64,000 bases of DNA from an uncultured Lachnospiraceae bacterium. Its GTDB lineage: Bacteria; Bacillota; Clostridia; Lachnospirales; Lachnospiraceae. The notes beneath the pieces are model-generated. The model had not been told where the DNA came from and ran no database searches. It saw nothing but the letters and a program-made list of their open reading frames with translations. The translations under genes and the position numbers were made by a program. Of this stretch, positions 34,679 through 43,938 are shown piece after piece (position 1 is the first letter of the stretch; each line of letters starts with the position of its first letter). The DNA is taken from the NCBI GenBank assembly GCA_910587935.1, contig CAJUNP010000001.1:124001-188000 (forward strand). Direction: 5' to 3'.

Positions 34679-36544
34679 ATGAGCGTTATTATAAACGGAA
34701 TTGTAGACGGCTTAGTCTGGCTGATTAACGCCTGCTATGCCGTCTGCCATAATTACTGGACTGCCATATTCATTTTCACCTTTTTATCCAAGGCGCTTTT
34801 GCTGCCTTTGTCAGTCTGGGTACAGAAAAACTCCATTAAAACCGTGCGTATGCAGCCTGAAATGAACCACATCAAGGCTTCTTACATGGGGAATCCCGAA
34901 ATGATTTCAGAAGAACAGTACAAACTTTTCAAAAGGGAAAAGTACAGCCCCTTTGCGGATTTAATTCCGCTGTTTGTGCAGCTGGCCCTGCTGATGGGCG
35001 TTGTGGAAGCGGTAAAACGCGGAACCGATTTGACGATGGTGCCCATACAGACGCTTGGCATTTCCCTGCTGGTTCCTGTGTTTGCGGCGCTGTCGGCTTT
35101 TTTTATGTGCTTTGTGCAGAATAAAATCAATGTTCTGCAGTCGGAACAGGGAGCGCTGAACCAGTACGGCACCATGATCTTTTCCGTAGCACTTTCCCTC
35201 TATCTTGGCTTTTTTGTTTCGGTGGGAGTGGGCGTATACTGGATTTACAGCAATCTGCTGTCCGTATTACAGCTTGTTCTTTTAAATATCTGGATTAATC
35301 CGAAACATTACATTGATTATGAGGCGCTGGAAAAAAGCAAAGAAGAATTAAGACAGGCAAAGCAGTTTATGGCGCCTAAAAAGAAGCAGGACCGGAACAA
35401 TCCGTTCCGTAAAAAAGAAAAAGCGGATTACAAAAAGTTTTTTTCCGCCGGACGGAAAAAAATCGTATTTTATTCTGAGAAAAACGGATTTTATAAATAT
35501 TATAAAAATATTATTGAGGAAATTATACGCAGAACCAACATCGTAATCCACTATATTACAAGCGATCCAAAAGACGAGGTTTTCGCCTTGGAAGGAGAAC
35601 AGTTTAAGCCTTATTATATAGGGGAAAACAGACTGATTGTGTTAATGATGAAGCTGGAGACGAATCTGTGTATTATGACTACGCCGGATCTCGAGAACTT
35701 TCAGCTTAAACGTTCCTATGTAAAAAAGGACATCGAATATATTTATGTGCCCCATGATGTAAACAGCTCCAATCTCACGTTTCATAAGAATGCGCTGGAT
35801 CATTTTGACACGATATTTGCATCAGGAATCCGTAATAAAGAAGAAATTAAAGAGAGAGAAGAAAAGTTTTCCCTGCCTGCGAAACGAATTGTAGAATGGG
35901 GCTCCGGCGTGATCGACAATATGGCGGAGGCCTATGAACGAATGGAGAAGGCAGCAGGGCAGAAAAAGACGATACTGATCGCGCCTTCCTGGCAGAAAGA
36001 AAATATTCTGGATTCCTGCATTGAATTATTGCTGGACGGCTTAAAAGATTTGGAATACCAGGTGATTGTCCGCCCCCATCCTCAATATGTGAGACATTTT
36101 GAAGCAAAAATTGACGCCCTGGCGGAAAAATATAAATCATGGGGCATCTCTTTTCAGAAAGATTTCTCTTCCAACAAAACGGTTTATATGGCGGATCTTC
36201 TGGTAACGGACTGGTCCAGTATTGCCTTTGAGTATGCTTTTTCCACCTTAAAGCCGGTGCTTTTTATCAACACTCCCATGAAAGTAATAAATCCTGATTA
36301 CAGGGAGCTTTCCACCCTGCCTGTGGATTTGGAGCTTCGTGACAAGGTGGGAATATCCGTCGAAACAAAAGAGCTTAAAATACAGGATAAACTAAAGGAA
36401 ACGGTGGAAAAACTGTTAACCGGGCAGGAATTTACGAAAGAAGCCATGAAAAAATTACGGGAATTTTATATTTATAACGTAGGAACCAGCGGAAAAGCAG
36501 GCGCGGAGTATATAATCCGCCAGCTTCTTGACAGAGAAAAATAA
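34679..36544 (+). CDS. YidC/Oxa1 domain fused to CDP-glycerol glycerophosphotransferase-like domain
   Basis: 621-aa single frame with two unrelated halves. Residues about 1-225 are an Oxa1/YidC insertase fold with five membrane helices: FTFLSKALLLPLSVWVQ, MQPEMNHIKASY, the C1 cytoplasmic hairpin, then ADLIPLFVQLALLMG. A Lys replaces the Arg usual in the first helix groove. After a basic linker (230-255), residues about 260-621 resemble the TagB/TagF glycerophosphotransferase family: VPHDVNSSN, LIAPSWQKEN, VIVRPHPQY, VTDWSSIAFEYAF. TagF-like enzymes polymerise or add glycerophosphate from CDP-glycerol. Followed by aminoethylphosphonate genes, it may instead use a CMP-activated phosphonate (inference). 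GGAGAA precedes the ATG. Confidence 0.8.
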   Translation: MSVIINGIVDGLVWLINACYAVCHNYWTAIFIFTFLSKALLLPLSVWVQKNSIKTVRMQPEMNHIKASYMGNPEMISEEQYKLFKREKYSPFADLIPLFVQLALLMGVVEAVKRGTDLTMVPIQTLGISLLVPVFAALSAFFMCFVQNKINVLQSEQGALNQYGTMIFSVALSLYLGFFVSVGVGVYWIYSNLLSVLQLVLLNIWINPKHYIDYEALEKSKEELRQAKQFMAPKKKQDRNNPFRKKEKADYKKFFSAGRKKIVFYSEKNGFYKYYKNIIEEIIRRTNIVIHYITSDPKDEVFALEGEQFKPYYIGENRLIVLMMKLETNLCIMTTPDLENFQLKRSYVKKDIEYIYVPHDVNSSNLTFHKNALDHFDTIFASGIRNKEEIKEREEKFSLPAKRIVEWGSGVIDNMAEAYERMEKAAGQKKTILIAPSWQKENILDSCIELLLDGLKDLEYQVIVRPHPQYVRHFEAKIDALAEKYKSWGISFQKDFSSNKTVYMADLLVTDWSSIAFEYAFSTLKPVLFINTPMKVINPDYRELSTLPVDLELRDKVGISVETKELKIQDKLKETVEKLLTGQEFTKEAMKKLREFYIYNVGTSGKAGAEYIIRQLLDREK

Positions 36545-36576
36545 CGCCGTATATACCTGAATGGGAGGAAATGACC

Positions 36577-37704
36577 ATGGTAAAAAGAAATGTTTTATTG
36601 AATCCGGGACCGGCAACCACGACCGATACCGTTAAAATGGCCCAGGTTGTGCCGGATATCTGTCCCAGAGAAAAAGAATTTGTTAAAATAATGCGGGAAC
36701 TGGAAGCAGGACTGTTAAATATCGTACATGCCGATCCGGCTGTCTATGCAGCCGTGCTTTTTTGCGGGTCCGGTACCATTAACATGGATATCTGCCTGAA
36801 TTCCCTGCTGCCGGAAAATAAAAAGATACTGATAATCAATAACGGCGCTTACAGCAGCCGTGCGGCAGAAATCTGCGAATTTTATCATTTGGATCACATA
36901 AACCTGAAACTGCCCCTGGACAGGCAGCCCGATTTACAAGCAATAGAAGAAGTACTGCAAAAGGAACCGGAGATTGCGCTTGTCTATACAACCCATCATG
37001 AAACGGGAACGGGGCTTCTCAACCCCATCCGTGAGATCGGGGATTTGGCGCACCGGTATCACGCCTTATTTGCGGTGGACACCACTTCCACTTATGCAAT
37101 GCGCCCCATCGATATGCAAAAAGATCAGATTGATTTCTGTATGGCGTCGGCCCAGAAGGGGATTATGGCGATGACAGGCCTGTCCTTCATTATCGGAAGA
37201 AAAGATGCAATTGAAGCGTCCGCCGCATATCCCACGCGTTCTTATTACTGCAATCTGTATTTACAGTACGACTATTTTCAAAAGCATGGGGAAATGCATT
37301 TTACCCCTCCTGTCCAGGTGATTTACGCCGCGAGACAGGCGTTAAAGGAATATTTTGACGAGGGAGAGGAGGCCAAGTGGGCAAGACACAGCGAGGTATT
37401 TCAAACTATATACAACGGACTGGCCCGTCTTGGATTTCAGATTTATATTCCGCAGGAAATATCAGCAGGGCTTGTGGCGGCTGCGCTGTATCCCGACGAT
37501 CCAAACTGGGATTTTGAAAAGATTCACGATTACTGCTATGAGAGGGGATTTACCATTTATCCGGGAAAAGTGGATAACATGGGGATGTTCCGGCTGTGTG
37601 CCCTGGGCGCTATTGAAAAGAAAGATATAGATGCTTTTTTCGAGGTGTTTGAGGAAGCGCTTGGAACCTTTGACATACGGATTCCGGTAAGACAGGAGGG
37701 TTAG
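36577..37704 (+). CDS. phnW: 2-aminoethylphosphonate-pyruvate transaminase
   Basis: 375-aa fold-type I PLP aminotransferase. It interconverts phosphonoacetaldehyde and 2-aminoethylphosphonate with alanine/pyruvate; beside PepM and a decarboxylase it acts in the biosynthetic direction. Visible are the start LLNPGPATTTDTVK, GSGTINMD, the PLP-binding Asp in FAVDTTSTY, and the Schiff-base Lys in ASAQKGIMAM (about residue 194). GGAGG is 8 bases from the ATG at 36577 but only 2 from an ATG at 36571, so 36577 is used. The next gene begins one base after its stop. Confidence 0.88.
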   Translation: MVKRNVLLNPGPATTTDTVKMAQVVPDICPREKEFVKIMRELEAGLLNIVHADPAVYAAVLFCGSGTINMDICLNSLLPENKKILIINNGAYSSRAAEICEFYHLDHINLKLPLDRQPDLQAIEEVLQKEPEIALVYTTHHETGTGLLNPIREIGDLAHRYHALFAVDTTSTYAMRPIDMQKDQIDFCMASAQKGIMAMTGLSFIIGRKDAIEASAAYPTRSYYCNLYLQYDYFQKHGEMHFTPPVQVIYAARQALKEYFDEGEEAKWARHSEVFQTIYNGLARLGFQIYIPQEISAGLVAAALYPDDPNWDFEKIHDYCYERGFTIYPGKVDNMGMFRLCALGAIEKKDIDAFFEVFEEALGTFDIRIPVRQEG

Positions 37705-37705
37705 A

Positions 37706-39001
37706 ATGAAAAAAGTATATACCTGCTTTTGTACGGATATGATTCATGAAGGGCATCTGAATATTCTGAAGGAAGCAAGGAAACAGGGTCAGGTTATTGT
37801 CGGCGTGCTGGCGGATGAGGCTATGGTGCGGTATAACCGTTTTCCTACAATTCCCTTGGAAGAACGTCTGGAAATGGTAAGACAGACCGGTCTGGCCGAT
37901 CAGGTGCTGGTGCAGGAAGATATTATGTATGATTCGGTAGTGGAGAAACTGCAGCCGGACTATATCATTCACGGGGACAACTGGCGCAACGGCCCGGAAA
38001 ACGCCATCCGTAAAAATGTTTTAAAAAACCTGGAGCGTTTTGGGGGAGAGCTTTTGGAAGTGCCCTACACCTACAACCGGGAAGTAAAGAAAATCGACGA
38101 CCGGATGAAGGAAAAGCTGGCAATGCCTGAATTCCGCAGAAAACGCTTACGCCAGCTTCTTGGAATGCGTCCTCTTGTTAAAGCACTTGAGGTACATTCG
38201 GGGCTGACGGGATTAATTGCCGAAAAAACCGTTGTGGAAACCGGAGGAGAACTGGACCAGTTCGACGCCATGTGGATTTCCAGTCTGTGCGATTCCACGG
38301 CAAAGGGAAAACCGGACATTGAACTTGTGGATATGTCTTCCAGAATCCGAACCATTGATGATGTCATGGATGTAACGACCAAACCGATTATTCTGGACGG
38401 CGATACCGGCGGATTGATCGAACATTTTGTATACAATGTACGGACGCTGGAACGTATGGGTGTATCCGCCGTAATTATAGAAGATAAAACCGGACTTAAA
38501 AAGAATTCGCTGTTCGGAACGGAAGTGGAACAGACCCAGGACAGTATAGAGGGATTTACGGAGAAAATCCGAGCGGGCAAAGAGGCTTTGCGCACGGAAG
38601 AATTTATGATTATAGCAAGGATCGAAAGCCTGATTCTGGAAAGAGGCATGGAAGACGCCCTGACAAGAGCCTTCGCTTATGTGGAAGCAGGGGCGGACGG
38701 AATTATGATTCATTCCAGAAAAAAAGACCCGGGTGAAATTCTGGAATTTTGCCGTCTGTTCCGGGAAGAGAATACGCATACGCCGATTGTGGTGGTTCCC
38801 ACTTCTTTTAACAGTATCACCGAGGAGGAGCTGGCGCGGGCGGGAGTAAATCTGGTCATTTACGCCAATCAGTTAACGCGCAGCGCATTTCCGGCCATGC
38901 AGGAGACCGCTACCCAGATTTTAAAAAACCACCGGGCGCTGGAAGCGGATGCCAGACTGATGCCGTTTAAAGATATTATCCGTTTGATTGATGAATTATA
39001 A
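37706..39001 (+). CDS. Cytidylyltransferase-phosphoenolpyruvate mutase fusion
   Basis: 431-aa two-domain protein. Residues 1-130 form a TagD/Pcyt2-type nucleotidyltransferase with HEGH (H-x-G-H) at residues 14-17 and IHGDNWRNG near 90-100. Residues about 150-431 are phosphoenolpyruvate mutase with the diagnostic EDKTGLKKNS (EDK-x5-NS) near residue 258 and DGDTGG near 232. The mutase forms the C-P bond by turning phosphoenolpyruvate into phosphonopyruvate, the first step of phosphonate synthesis. The nucleotidyltransferase half would activate a phosphate or phosphonate with CTP. The gene starts one base after phnW, with AGGAGG inside its end. Confidence 0.9.
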   Translation: MKKVYTCFCTDMIHEGHLNILKEARKQGQVIVGVLADEAMVRYNRFPTIPLEERLEMVRQTGLADQVLVQEDIMYDSVVEKLQPDYIIHGDNWRNGPENAIRKNVLKNLERFGGELLEVPYTYNREVKKIDDRMKEKLAMPEFRRKRLRQLLGMRPLVKALEVHSGLTGLIAEKTVVETGGELDQFDAMWISSLCDSTAKGKPDIELVDMSSRIRTIDDVMDVTTKPIILDGDTGGLIEHFVYNVRTLERMGVSAVIIEDKTGLKKNSLFGTEVEQTQDSIEGFTEKIRAGKEALRTEEFMIIARIESLILERGMEDALTRAFAYVEAGADGIMIHSRKKDPGEILEFCRLFREENTHTPIVVVPTSFNSITEEELARAGVNLVIYANQLTRSAFPAMQETATQILKNHRALEADARLMPFKDIIRLIDEL

Positions 39002-39023
39002 AGAATGTTTCGAGGTTAACAGA

Positions 39024-39734
39024 ATGAAAGAATTGGCAATCTTAATGGCGGCAGGCATGGGTACGAGAATGAAACCGCTGACCGATACCATACCCAAACC
39101 GCTGGTTCCGGTAATGGGGCGTCCCATGATCGAAACGATTATTGAAGGACTGCTGCAAAGGCCCGTGCAGGAAATTTATGTGGTAACGGGCTATCTGGGA
39201 GAGCGTTTTGCGTATCTGACCGAAAAATATCCGCAGGTGCGGCTGTTGTCTAATCCGGATTATGCCGTAAAAAATAATCTTTCCTCTTTATGTGCGGCTG
39301 CGGAGGTTCTCGATAAAGGGAACTGTTTTATCTGCGAGTCGGATTTGTATGTAGCGGATACCTCGATTTTTTTCGATGACATCCCTTGTTCCTGTTATTA
39401 CGGCCGGATGCAGGCCGGTTATTCGCAGGACTGGGTATTTGACATGAAAGACGGCCGGATTGTGCGGGTCGGAAAAGGCGGATATGACACCTATAACATG
39501 GTGGGGATATCCTATTTTCGTCAAAAAGAGGCAAAGCTGTTAAAACAATTTATAGAAGAAGCCTGTCTGTGTGAAGAAAACAATCAGCTTTTCTGGGACG
39601 ATATTGTGAACCGCAATCTGGACAGGCTGAAGCTTACAATCAAACCGGTAAAGGCAGGACAACTGGTTGAGATCGATACCTTGGAGGAGTTGAAACAAAT
39701 TAATGAAAGCGCAGGAATTGTTGGAAAAAATTAA
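39024..39734 (+). CDS. LicC/PntC-like cytidylyltransferase
   Basis: 236-aa nucleotidyltransferase of the sugar-phosphate type fold used by LicC (CTP:phosphocholine) and PntC (CTP:2-aminoethylphosphonate). Visible are MAAGMGTRMKPLTDTIPKPLVPV, NLSSLCAAAE, and the metal-binding Asp in CESDLYVAD. In this context the likely reaction is CTP + 2-aminoethylphosphonate to CMP-aminoethylphosphonate. The ATG at 39024 with GAGGTTAACAG upstream is preferred to an in-frame ATG at 38988 inside the end of the mutase gene. It overlaps the decarboxylase gene by 32 bases. That two cytidylyltransferase domains sit in one operon is unusual. Confidence 0.82.
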   Translation: MKELAILMAAGMGTRMKPLTDTIPKPLVPVMGRPMIETIIEGLLQRPVQEIYVVTGYLGERFAYLTEKYPQVRLLSNPDYAVKNNLSSLCAAAEVLDKGNCFICESDLYVADTSIFFDDIPCSCYYGRMQAGYSQDWVFDMKDGRIVRVGKGGYDTYNMVGISYFRQKEAKLLKQFIEEACLCEENNQLFWDDIVNRNLDRLKLTIKPVKAGQLVEIDTLEELKQINESAGIVGKN

Positions 39735-40845
39735 GAATTTGGGAATTGAAGTGATAGCGGGCGTACCGGATTCTACCTTAAAGCAGTTTTGCGACGGACT
39801 GCAGCTGCATCCCGAATATTTCAGGCATTACGTCACGGCAAACGAGGGCGCTGCGACAGGACTTGCCGTCGGAGCATATCTGGCTTCCGGAAAACCGGCC
39901 TGCGTTTATATGCAGAATTCCGGCATCGGCAATATGGTCAATCCCTTTGCTTCTTTGGCGCATGAGGATGTATACCGGATTCCCATGCTGTTTCTGGTGG
40001 GATGGAGAGGAGAGCCCGGCGTGAAAGACGAACCGCAGCATGTTTTTCAGGGGAAAATTACCTGCGCGTTATTTGATACTTTATCCATACCTTATGAAGT
40101 TACCGGGAAAGACACTGCGGAGGAAGAATGGAATGTTATTCTGCAAAAGGCTGCGGCAGCGTTAAAGAAAAACAGTCCCTTTGCCATCATCATAAAAAAG
40201 GGCGCCTTTGAACCGGACCGGAAGTTTACATGGGAAAACGGAAACGGACTGGTTCGTGAAGAAGCGCTGTGCAGTATTTTGAAGCAGCTTCCAAAAGACG
40301 CCTGTATTGTGTCAACTACGGGAAAAATATCCAGAGAACTGTACGAACAGAGCAACCGGTTGTACGGGAATCACGATCGGTTGTTTATGACAGTCGGGGG
40401 CATGGGCCATGCTTCCATGATTGCGTTCGGGATCGCGCAGGAAAAAAGGGAGAAAAAAGTGGTCTGTATCGACGGGGACGGAGCCGTTTTAATGCATATG
40501 GGCGCGCTTCCGTTTCTGGCGTTGAACGCTCCGGAGAATTTTATTCATATTGTGATCAATAACCAGGCCCATGAATCCGTAGGGGCTATGCCCACCGGAT
40601 GCCGGGATGCGGAGTTTGCCCGGATTGCACAGGCCGCCGGTTATGTGCACGCGCAAAGAATTACGGACTTGGAGGGACTTGCGGACTTGGAGCGGGAATT
40701 CTGTCACAGAAAAGGGCCGGCTCTTTATGAAATTATGGTGGGACTTAAGTCCCGCGCCGATCTTGGGCGTCCGGCGGAAACGGCCGCGGACAACCGGGAC
40801 GCTTTTATGAGGTATCTGGGGAGAGGGAAAGAAGGGAACTCATGA
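39703..40845 (+). CDS. Phosphonopyruvate decarboxylase
   Basis: 380-aa thiamine-diphosphate enzyme that turns phosphonopyruvate into phosphonoacetaldehyde, making the unfavourable mutase step irreversible. It shows AGVPDSTLKQF at the start, the catalytic Glu in TANEGAATGLAVG, GWRGEPGVKDEPQH, which is characteristic of phosphonopyruvate/sulfopyruvate decarboxylases, and the TPP motif starting at IDGDGAVLMHMG and ending at VINNQAHESVG. The order mutase, cytidylyltransferase, decarboxylase plus transaminase upstream completes a pathway to CMP-aminoethylphosphonate. The next gene starts inside its last codon (ATGA overlap). Confidence 0.9.
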   Translation: MKAQELLEKIKNLGIEVIAGVPDSTLKQFCDGLQLHPEYFRHYVTANEGAATGLAVGAYLASGKPACVYMQNSGIGNMVNPFASLAHEDVYRIPMLFLVGWRGEPGVKDEPQHVFQGKITCALFDTLSIPYEVTGKDTAEEEWNVILQKAAAALKKNSPFAIIIKKGAFEPDRKFTWENGNGLVREEALCSILKQLPKDACIVSTTGKISRELYEQSNRLYGNHDRLFMTVGGMGHASMIAFGIAQEKREKKVVCIDGDGAVLMHMGALPFLALNAPENFIHIVINNQAHESVGAMPTGCRDAEFARIAQAAGYVHAQRITDLEGLADLEREFCHRKGPALYEIMVGLKSRADLGRPAETAADNRDAFMRYLGRGKEGNS

Positions 40846-42596
40846 GAAGTATGGTAAAAAAGTATGGCAGGATCGAATACTTGTATATTCTGCTGCTGTT
40901 CTTTGTATGTATTCCTCTGTTTGCAGGTTTTCTGGACGGAAACGATACGCGGTTTCATCTGATGCGTATCGAGGGCATTACGGAAGGACTGCGCATGGGA
41001 CAGTTTCCGGTGAAAATCCAGCCCGCCTGGTATGAGGGCTATGGTTATGGCTGCTCGGTTTTTTACGGAGACATATTCCTGTATATACCGGCGCTGCTGC
41101 ATTTGGCGGGCGTATCCCTGCAGGGCTCCTATCAGTTCTATGTTCTGCTTGTACAGGCGGCGACGATTGCCGTGTGTGCCTATTCATTTCTGAGAATTTT
41201 TGAAAATCGTTTTATTGCGTTTTTCGGAACGGTTCTCTATACCTTATCCGTCTATCGGCTTATGAATATGTTTGTGCGCGGCGCTGTGGGCGAATATACC
41301 GCCATGATTTTTCTGCCCCTGCTTGCTTACGCGTTGACACTTTTGTTAAAAAAGGAGCATGAAAAACAAGAGATTTCTAAAGGTTCGCTTCTTTTGGCGC
41401 TGGGGATGACGGGGATTTTACAGAGTCATATTTTAACGGCGGAAATTGTATGCATTATGCTTGCGTTCCTTTGCGCCGTCTATATCAGGAGGGTTTTCCG
41501 GAAAGAAGTATTTTGGGCTTTTGTAAAAGCCGTTTGTCTGACTGTTTTATTGAATCTGGGATTTCTGGTGCCCTTTGCGGACTATATGACGACGGGTAAA
41601 TTTAATGTGAACGCCATTAACGGGGGCTGGCGTGTGGAGCAGAATATACAGAAATGTGGAGCTTCTTTTTGGCAGCTTGCCAAAATGTTTTACGCCGCTG
41701 ACAGCAAAGTCTCACCCCAGGAGATGGGGGGCATAGGCGTAAATCTGCTCCTTTCAGCCGTCGTGTTTCTGGTTTTTTGGCTTCTCTTTAAAAGGGAGGA
41801 GAAGCGGGGATATATCTGGCGGCTGGCTGTGGTTTCCTGGACGGTGGCAGTTATGTCTGTATTTATGTCAACCAGTTATTTCCCATGGGAAGCATTACGG
41901 AAAAGTAATGTATTAATTCGGTATCTGGTAATCAATTTACAGTTCCCCTGGCGTTTTTGCACGGTTGCATCCGTGGCGCTGAGTATTTTGTGGTGCTGCC
42001 TGCTGCGTTTGGTAATAGATAAATGGAAGATCCGCGCAGGTGTTCTGACTGCGGGAGCGGTGACGGCAGTCGGCCTGATAACGGCAGGTTACTTTGCAGC
42101 GGATACCCTGCGGATGGGACAGTCTTTTCAGGCCGTGTTTGCGCAGGGAATCGATACAATGGTAGAGTCCGGGGAAGAATATCTGCCGGTAAATACGGTT
42201 TCGGCGGATTTTTCCGAAGATAATCTTTATGTGGGCGAGGGAATTACGGTTACAGCGCGCCGGCGGTCCGGAATCCGCCTGAATATTGATTGTGTAAATC
42301 AAAGCGCGCAGGATCAGGCGATGGAAGTTCCCCTGCTATATTATAAGGGATATAGGGCGTCAGGCAGGACTTCGGACGGGGAAGAGATAAAGCTGGACGT
42401 AGACTGCGGGAATAATCAGGTGGTGCGGATTTATGTACCGGCGGAATTTGACGGCCAAATTACCGTGGATTTCAAGGAACCCTTTTATTGGCGCATAGCA
42501 GAGGCGGTTTCTTTGTTTGCGGCGGCAGGAACTTTGTTTTTGCTGTATGTTAAAATATGGAATTGTAATAAAATGTATGATATACTCAAACAATAA
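40842..42596 (+). CDS. Membrane protein, PTPS-related/GT-C-like
   Basis: 584-aa polytopic membrane protein with about twelve helices. After the first helix it has LDGNDTRFHLMRIEGI followed by GQFPVKIQP, YGYGCSVFYGD and IPALLHLAG, the pattern of the membrane family labelled 6-pyruvoyl-tetrahydropterin synthase-related, thought to be GT-C-like glycosyltransferases. The acidic D in NDTRFH is the candidate catalytic residue. It overlaps the phosphonopyruvate decarboxylase gene by 4 bases, which ties it to the phosphonate operon. The substrate is unknown. Confidence 0.65.
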   Translation: MRSMVKKYGRIEYLYILLLFFVCIPLFAGFLDGNDTRFHLMRIEGITEGLRMGQFPVKIQPAWYEGYGYGCSVFYGDIFLYIPALLHLAGVSLQGSYQFYVLLVQAATIAVCAYSFLRIFENRFIAFFGTVLYTLSVYRLMNMFVRGAVGEYTAMIFLPLLAYALTLLLKKEHEKQEISKGSLLLALGMTGILQSHILTAEIVCIMLAFLCAVYIRRVFRKEVFWAFVKAVCLTVLLNLGFLVPFADYMTTGKFNVNAINGGWRVEQNIQKCGASFWQLAKMFYAADSKVSPQEMGGIGVNLLLSAVVFLVFWLLFKREEKRGYIWRLAVVSWTVAVMSVFMSTSYFPWEALRKSNVLIRYLVINLQFPWRFCTVASVALSILWCCLLRLVIDKWKIRAGVLTAGAVTAVGLITAGYFAADTLRMGQSFQAVFAQGIDTMVESGEEYLPVNTVSADFSEDNLYVGEGITVTARRRSGIRLNIDCVNQSAQDQAMEVPLLYYKGYRASGRTSDGEEIKLDVDCGNNQVVRIYVPAEFDGQITVDFKEPFYWRIAEAVSLFAAAGTLFLLYVKIWNCNKMYDILKQ

Positions 42597-42618
42597 AAGA
42601 AAACGGAGGCACATTCAT

Positions 42619-43929
42619 ATGAGAATCACAGTGGCGGGAACAGGATATGTCGGTCTGGTAGCGGGAGTATGCTTTGCGGAAGCAGGACATAATGTTATCT
42701 GCGTGGATGTAGATGAGGCAAAGGTGAAATTGATGGAAAGCGGCGTTTCCCCCATTTATGAGGAAGGACTGCAGGAATTGATGCAGAAAAACAATGCCGC
42801 AGGAAGACTTCATTATACTACGGATTACCGGTCTGCCTATAAGGATGCGGACGCTATTTTTATCGGTGTGGGAACGCCGGAACTGCCGGACGGAAGCGCC
42901 AATCTGGATTATATTGCAATCGTATCGCGTCAGATTGCGGAATCGGTGGAAAAAGACTGTCTGGTAGTGGTGAAATCCACCGTTCCTGTGGGAACCAATG
43001 ACAAAGTGGAGCAGTTTATCCATGATTTTTTAAAGAAGGACGTTAAAATTGAAGTGGCGTCCAATCCCGAATTTCTGGCCCAGGGTTCCGCTGTGCACGA
43101 TACTATGCATGCGGCGCGTATTATTATCGGAACGGAAAGCGAACATGCGGAGAAAGTGCTGAAGGAAATTTATGAACCTTTCGGCCTGCCGATTGTTTCC
43201 GTTAACCGCCGTTCCGCCGAAATGATTAAGTATGCCTGCAATGATTTCCTTGCGTTAAAGATATCTTACATGAATGATATTGCTAATTTGTGCGAGCTGG
43301 TAGGAGCCGATATTCAGGACGTGGCTAAGGGAATGAGCTATGATACGCGGATTGGAGCCAATTTTCTCAATGCGGGAATCGGATACGGAGGAAGCTGTTT
43401 TCCAAAGGATACAAAAGCGCTGAAGTTTCTTGCGAAACAGTATGGATATCAGTTAAGAACTGTCGAGGCCGCCGTGGATGTCAATGCATCTCAGAAAACC
43501 AGGCTGTTTAAAAAGGCAAGTGAACGTATGATAACGTTCAGAGGGCTGAAAATTGCCGTTCTGGGTCTTGCTTTTAAGCCAAAAACCGACGATCTTCGGG
43601 AAGCGCCGTCTCTGGATAACATAGAACTCCTGTTAGAGCAGGGGGCCGATCTTGTCGCGTATGATCCGGTCGCGGCAGACAATTTTAAAAGAAGATTTCC
43701 GGAAGGAGCCTGTAAAAACGGTTCCATAACTTATGTGAAGGAACCGAAGAAGGCGCTTAAGGAAGCCGACCTGTGTTTTATTTTTACGGAATGGAACGAG
43801 ATTCGGGAGATTTCACCCCGGGAGTACAAAGAACATATGCGTATTCCGCTTGTTTATGATGGCCGGAATATTTACGACGTGCGTGAAATGAAAGATGCAG
43901 GTGTGGAATATTACAGTATTGGAAGGTAA
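42619..43929 (+). CDS. ugd: UDP-glucose 6-dehydrogenase
   Basis: 436-aa NAD-dependent enzyme oxidising UDP-glucose to UDP-glucuronate. It has GTGYVGLVAGVCFAEAGH (NAD site), KSTVPVGTNDKVE, ASNPEFLAQGSAVHD, the catalytic Cys in GYGGSCFPKDTKAL, and the C-terminal GLAFKPKTDDLREAPS. The ATG at 42619 follows GGAGG at a good distance; upstream in-frame codons overlap the previous gene. With the epimerase encoded next, it gives UDP-GlcA and UDP-GalA. It differs from WecC at 18546 in the GGSC motif. Confidence 0.93.
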   Translation: MRITVAGTGYVGLVAGVCFAEAGHNVICVDVDEAKVKLMESGVSPIYEEGLQELMQKNNAAGRLHYTTDYRSAYKDADAIFIGVGTPELPDGSANLDYIAIVSRQIAESVEKDCLVVVKSTVPVGTNDKVEQFIHDFLKKDVKIEVASNPEFLAQGSAVHDTMHAARIIIGTESEHAEKVLKEIYEPFGLPIVSVNRRSAEMIKYACNDFLALKISYMNDIANLCELVGADIQDVAKGMSYDTRIGANFLNAGIGYGGSCFPKDTKALKFLAKQYGYQLRTVEAAVDVNASQKTRLFKKASERMITFRGLKIAVLGLAFKPKTDDLREAPSLDNIELLLEQGADLVAYDPVAADNFKRRFPEGACKNGSITYVKEPKKALKEADLCFIFTEWNEIREISPREYKEHMRIPLVYDGRNIYDVREMKDAGVEYYSIGR

Positions 43930-43938
43930 AGGCATGAA

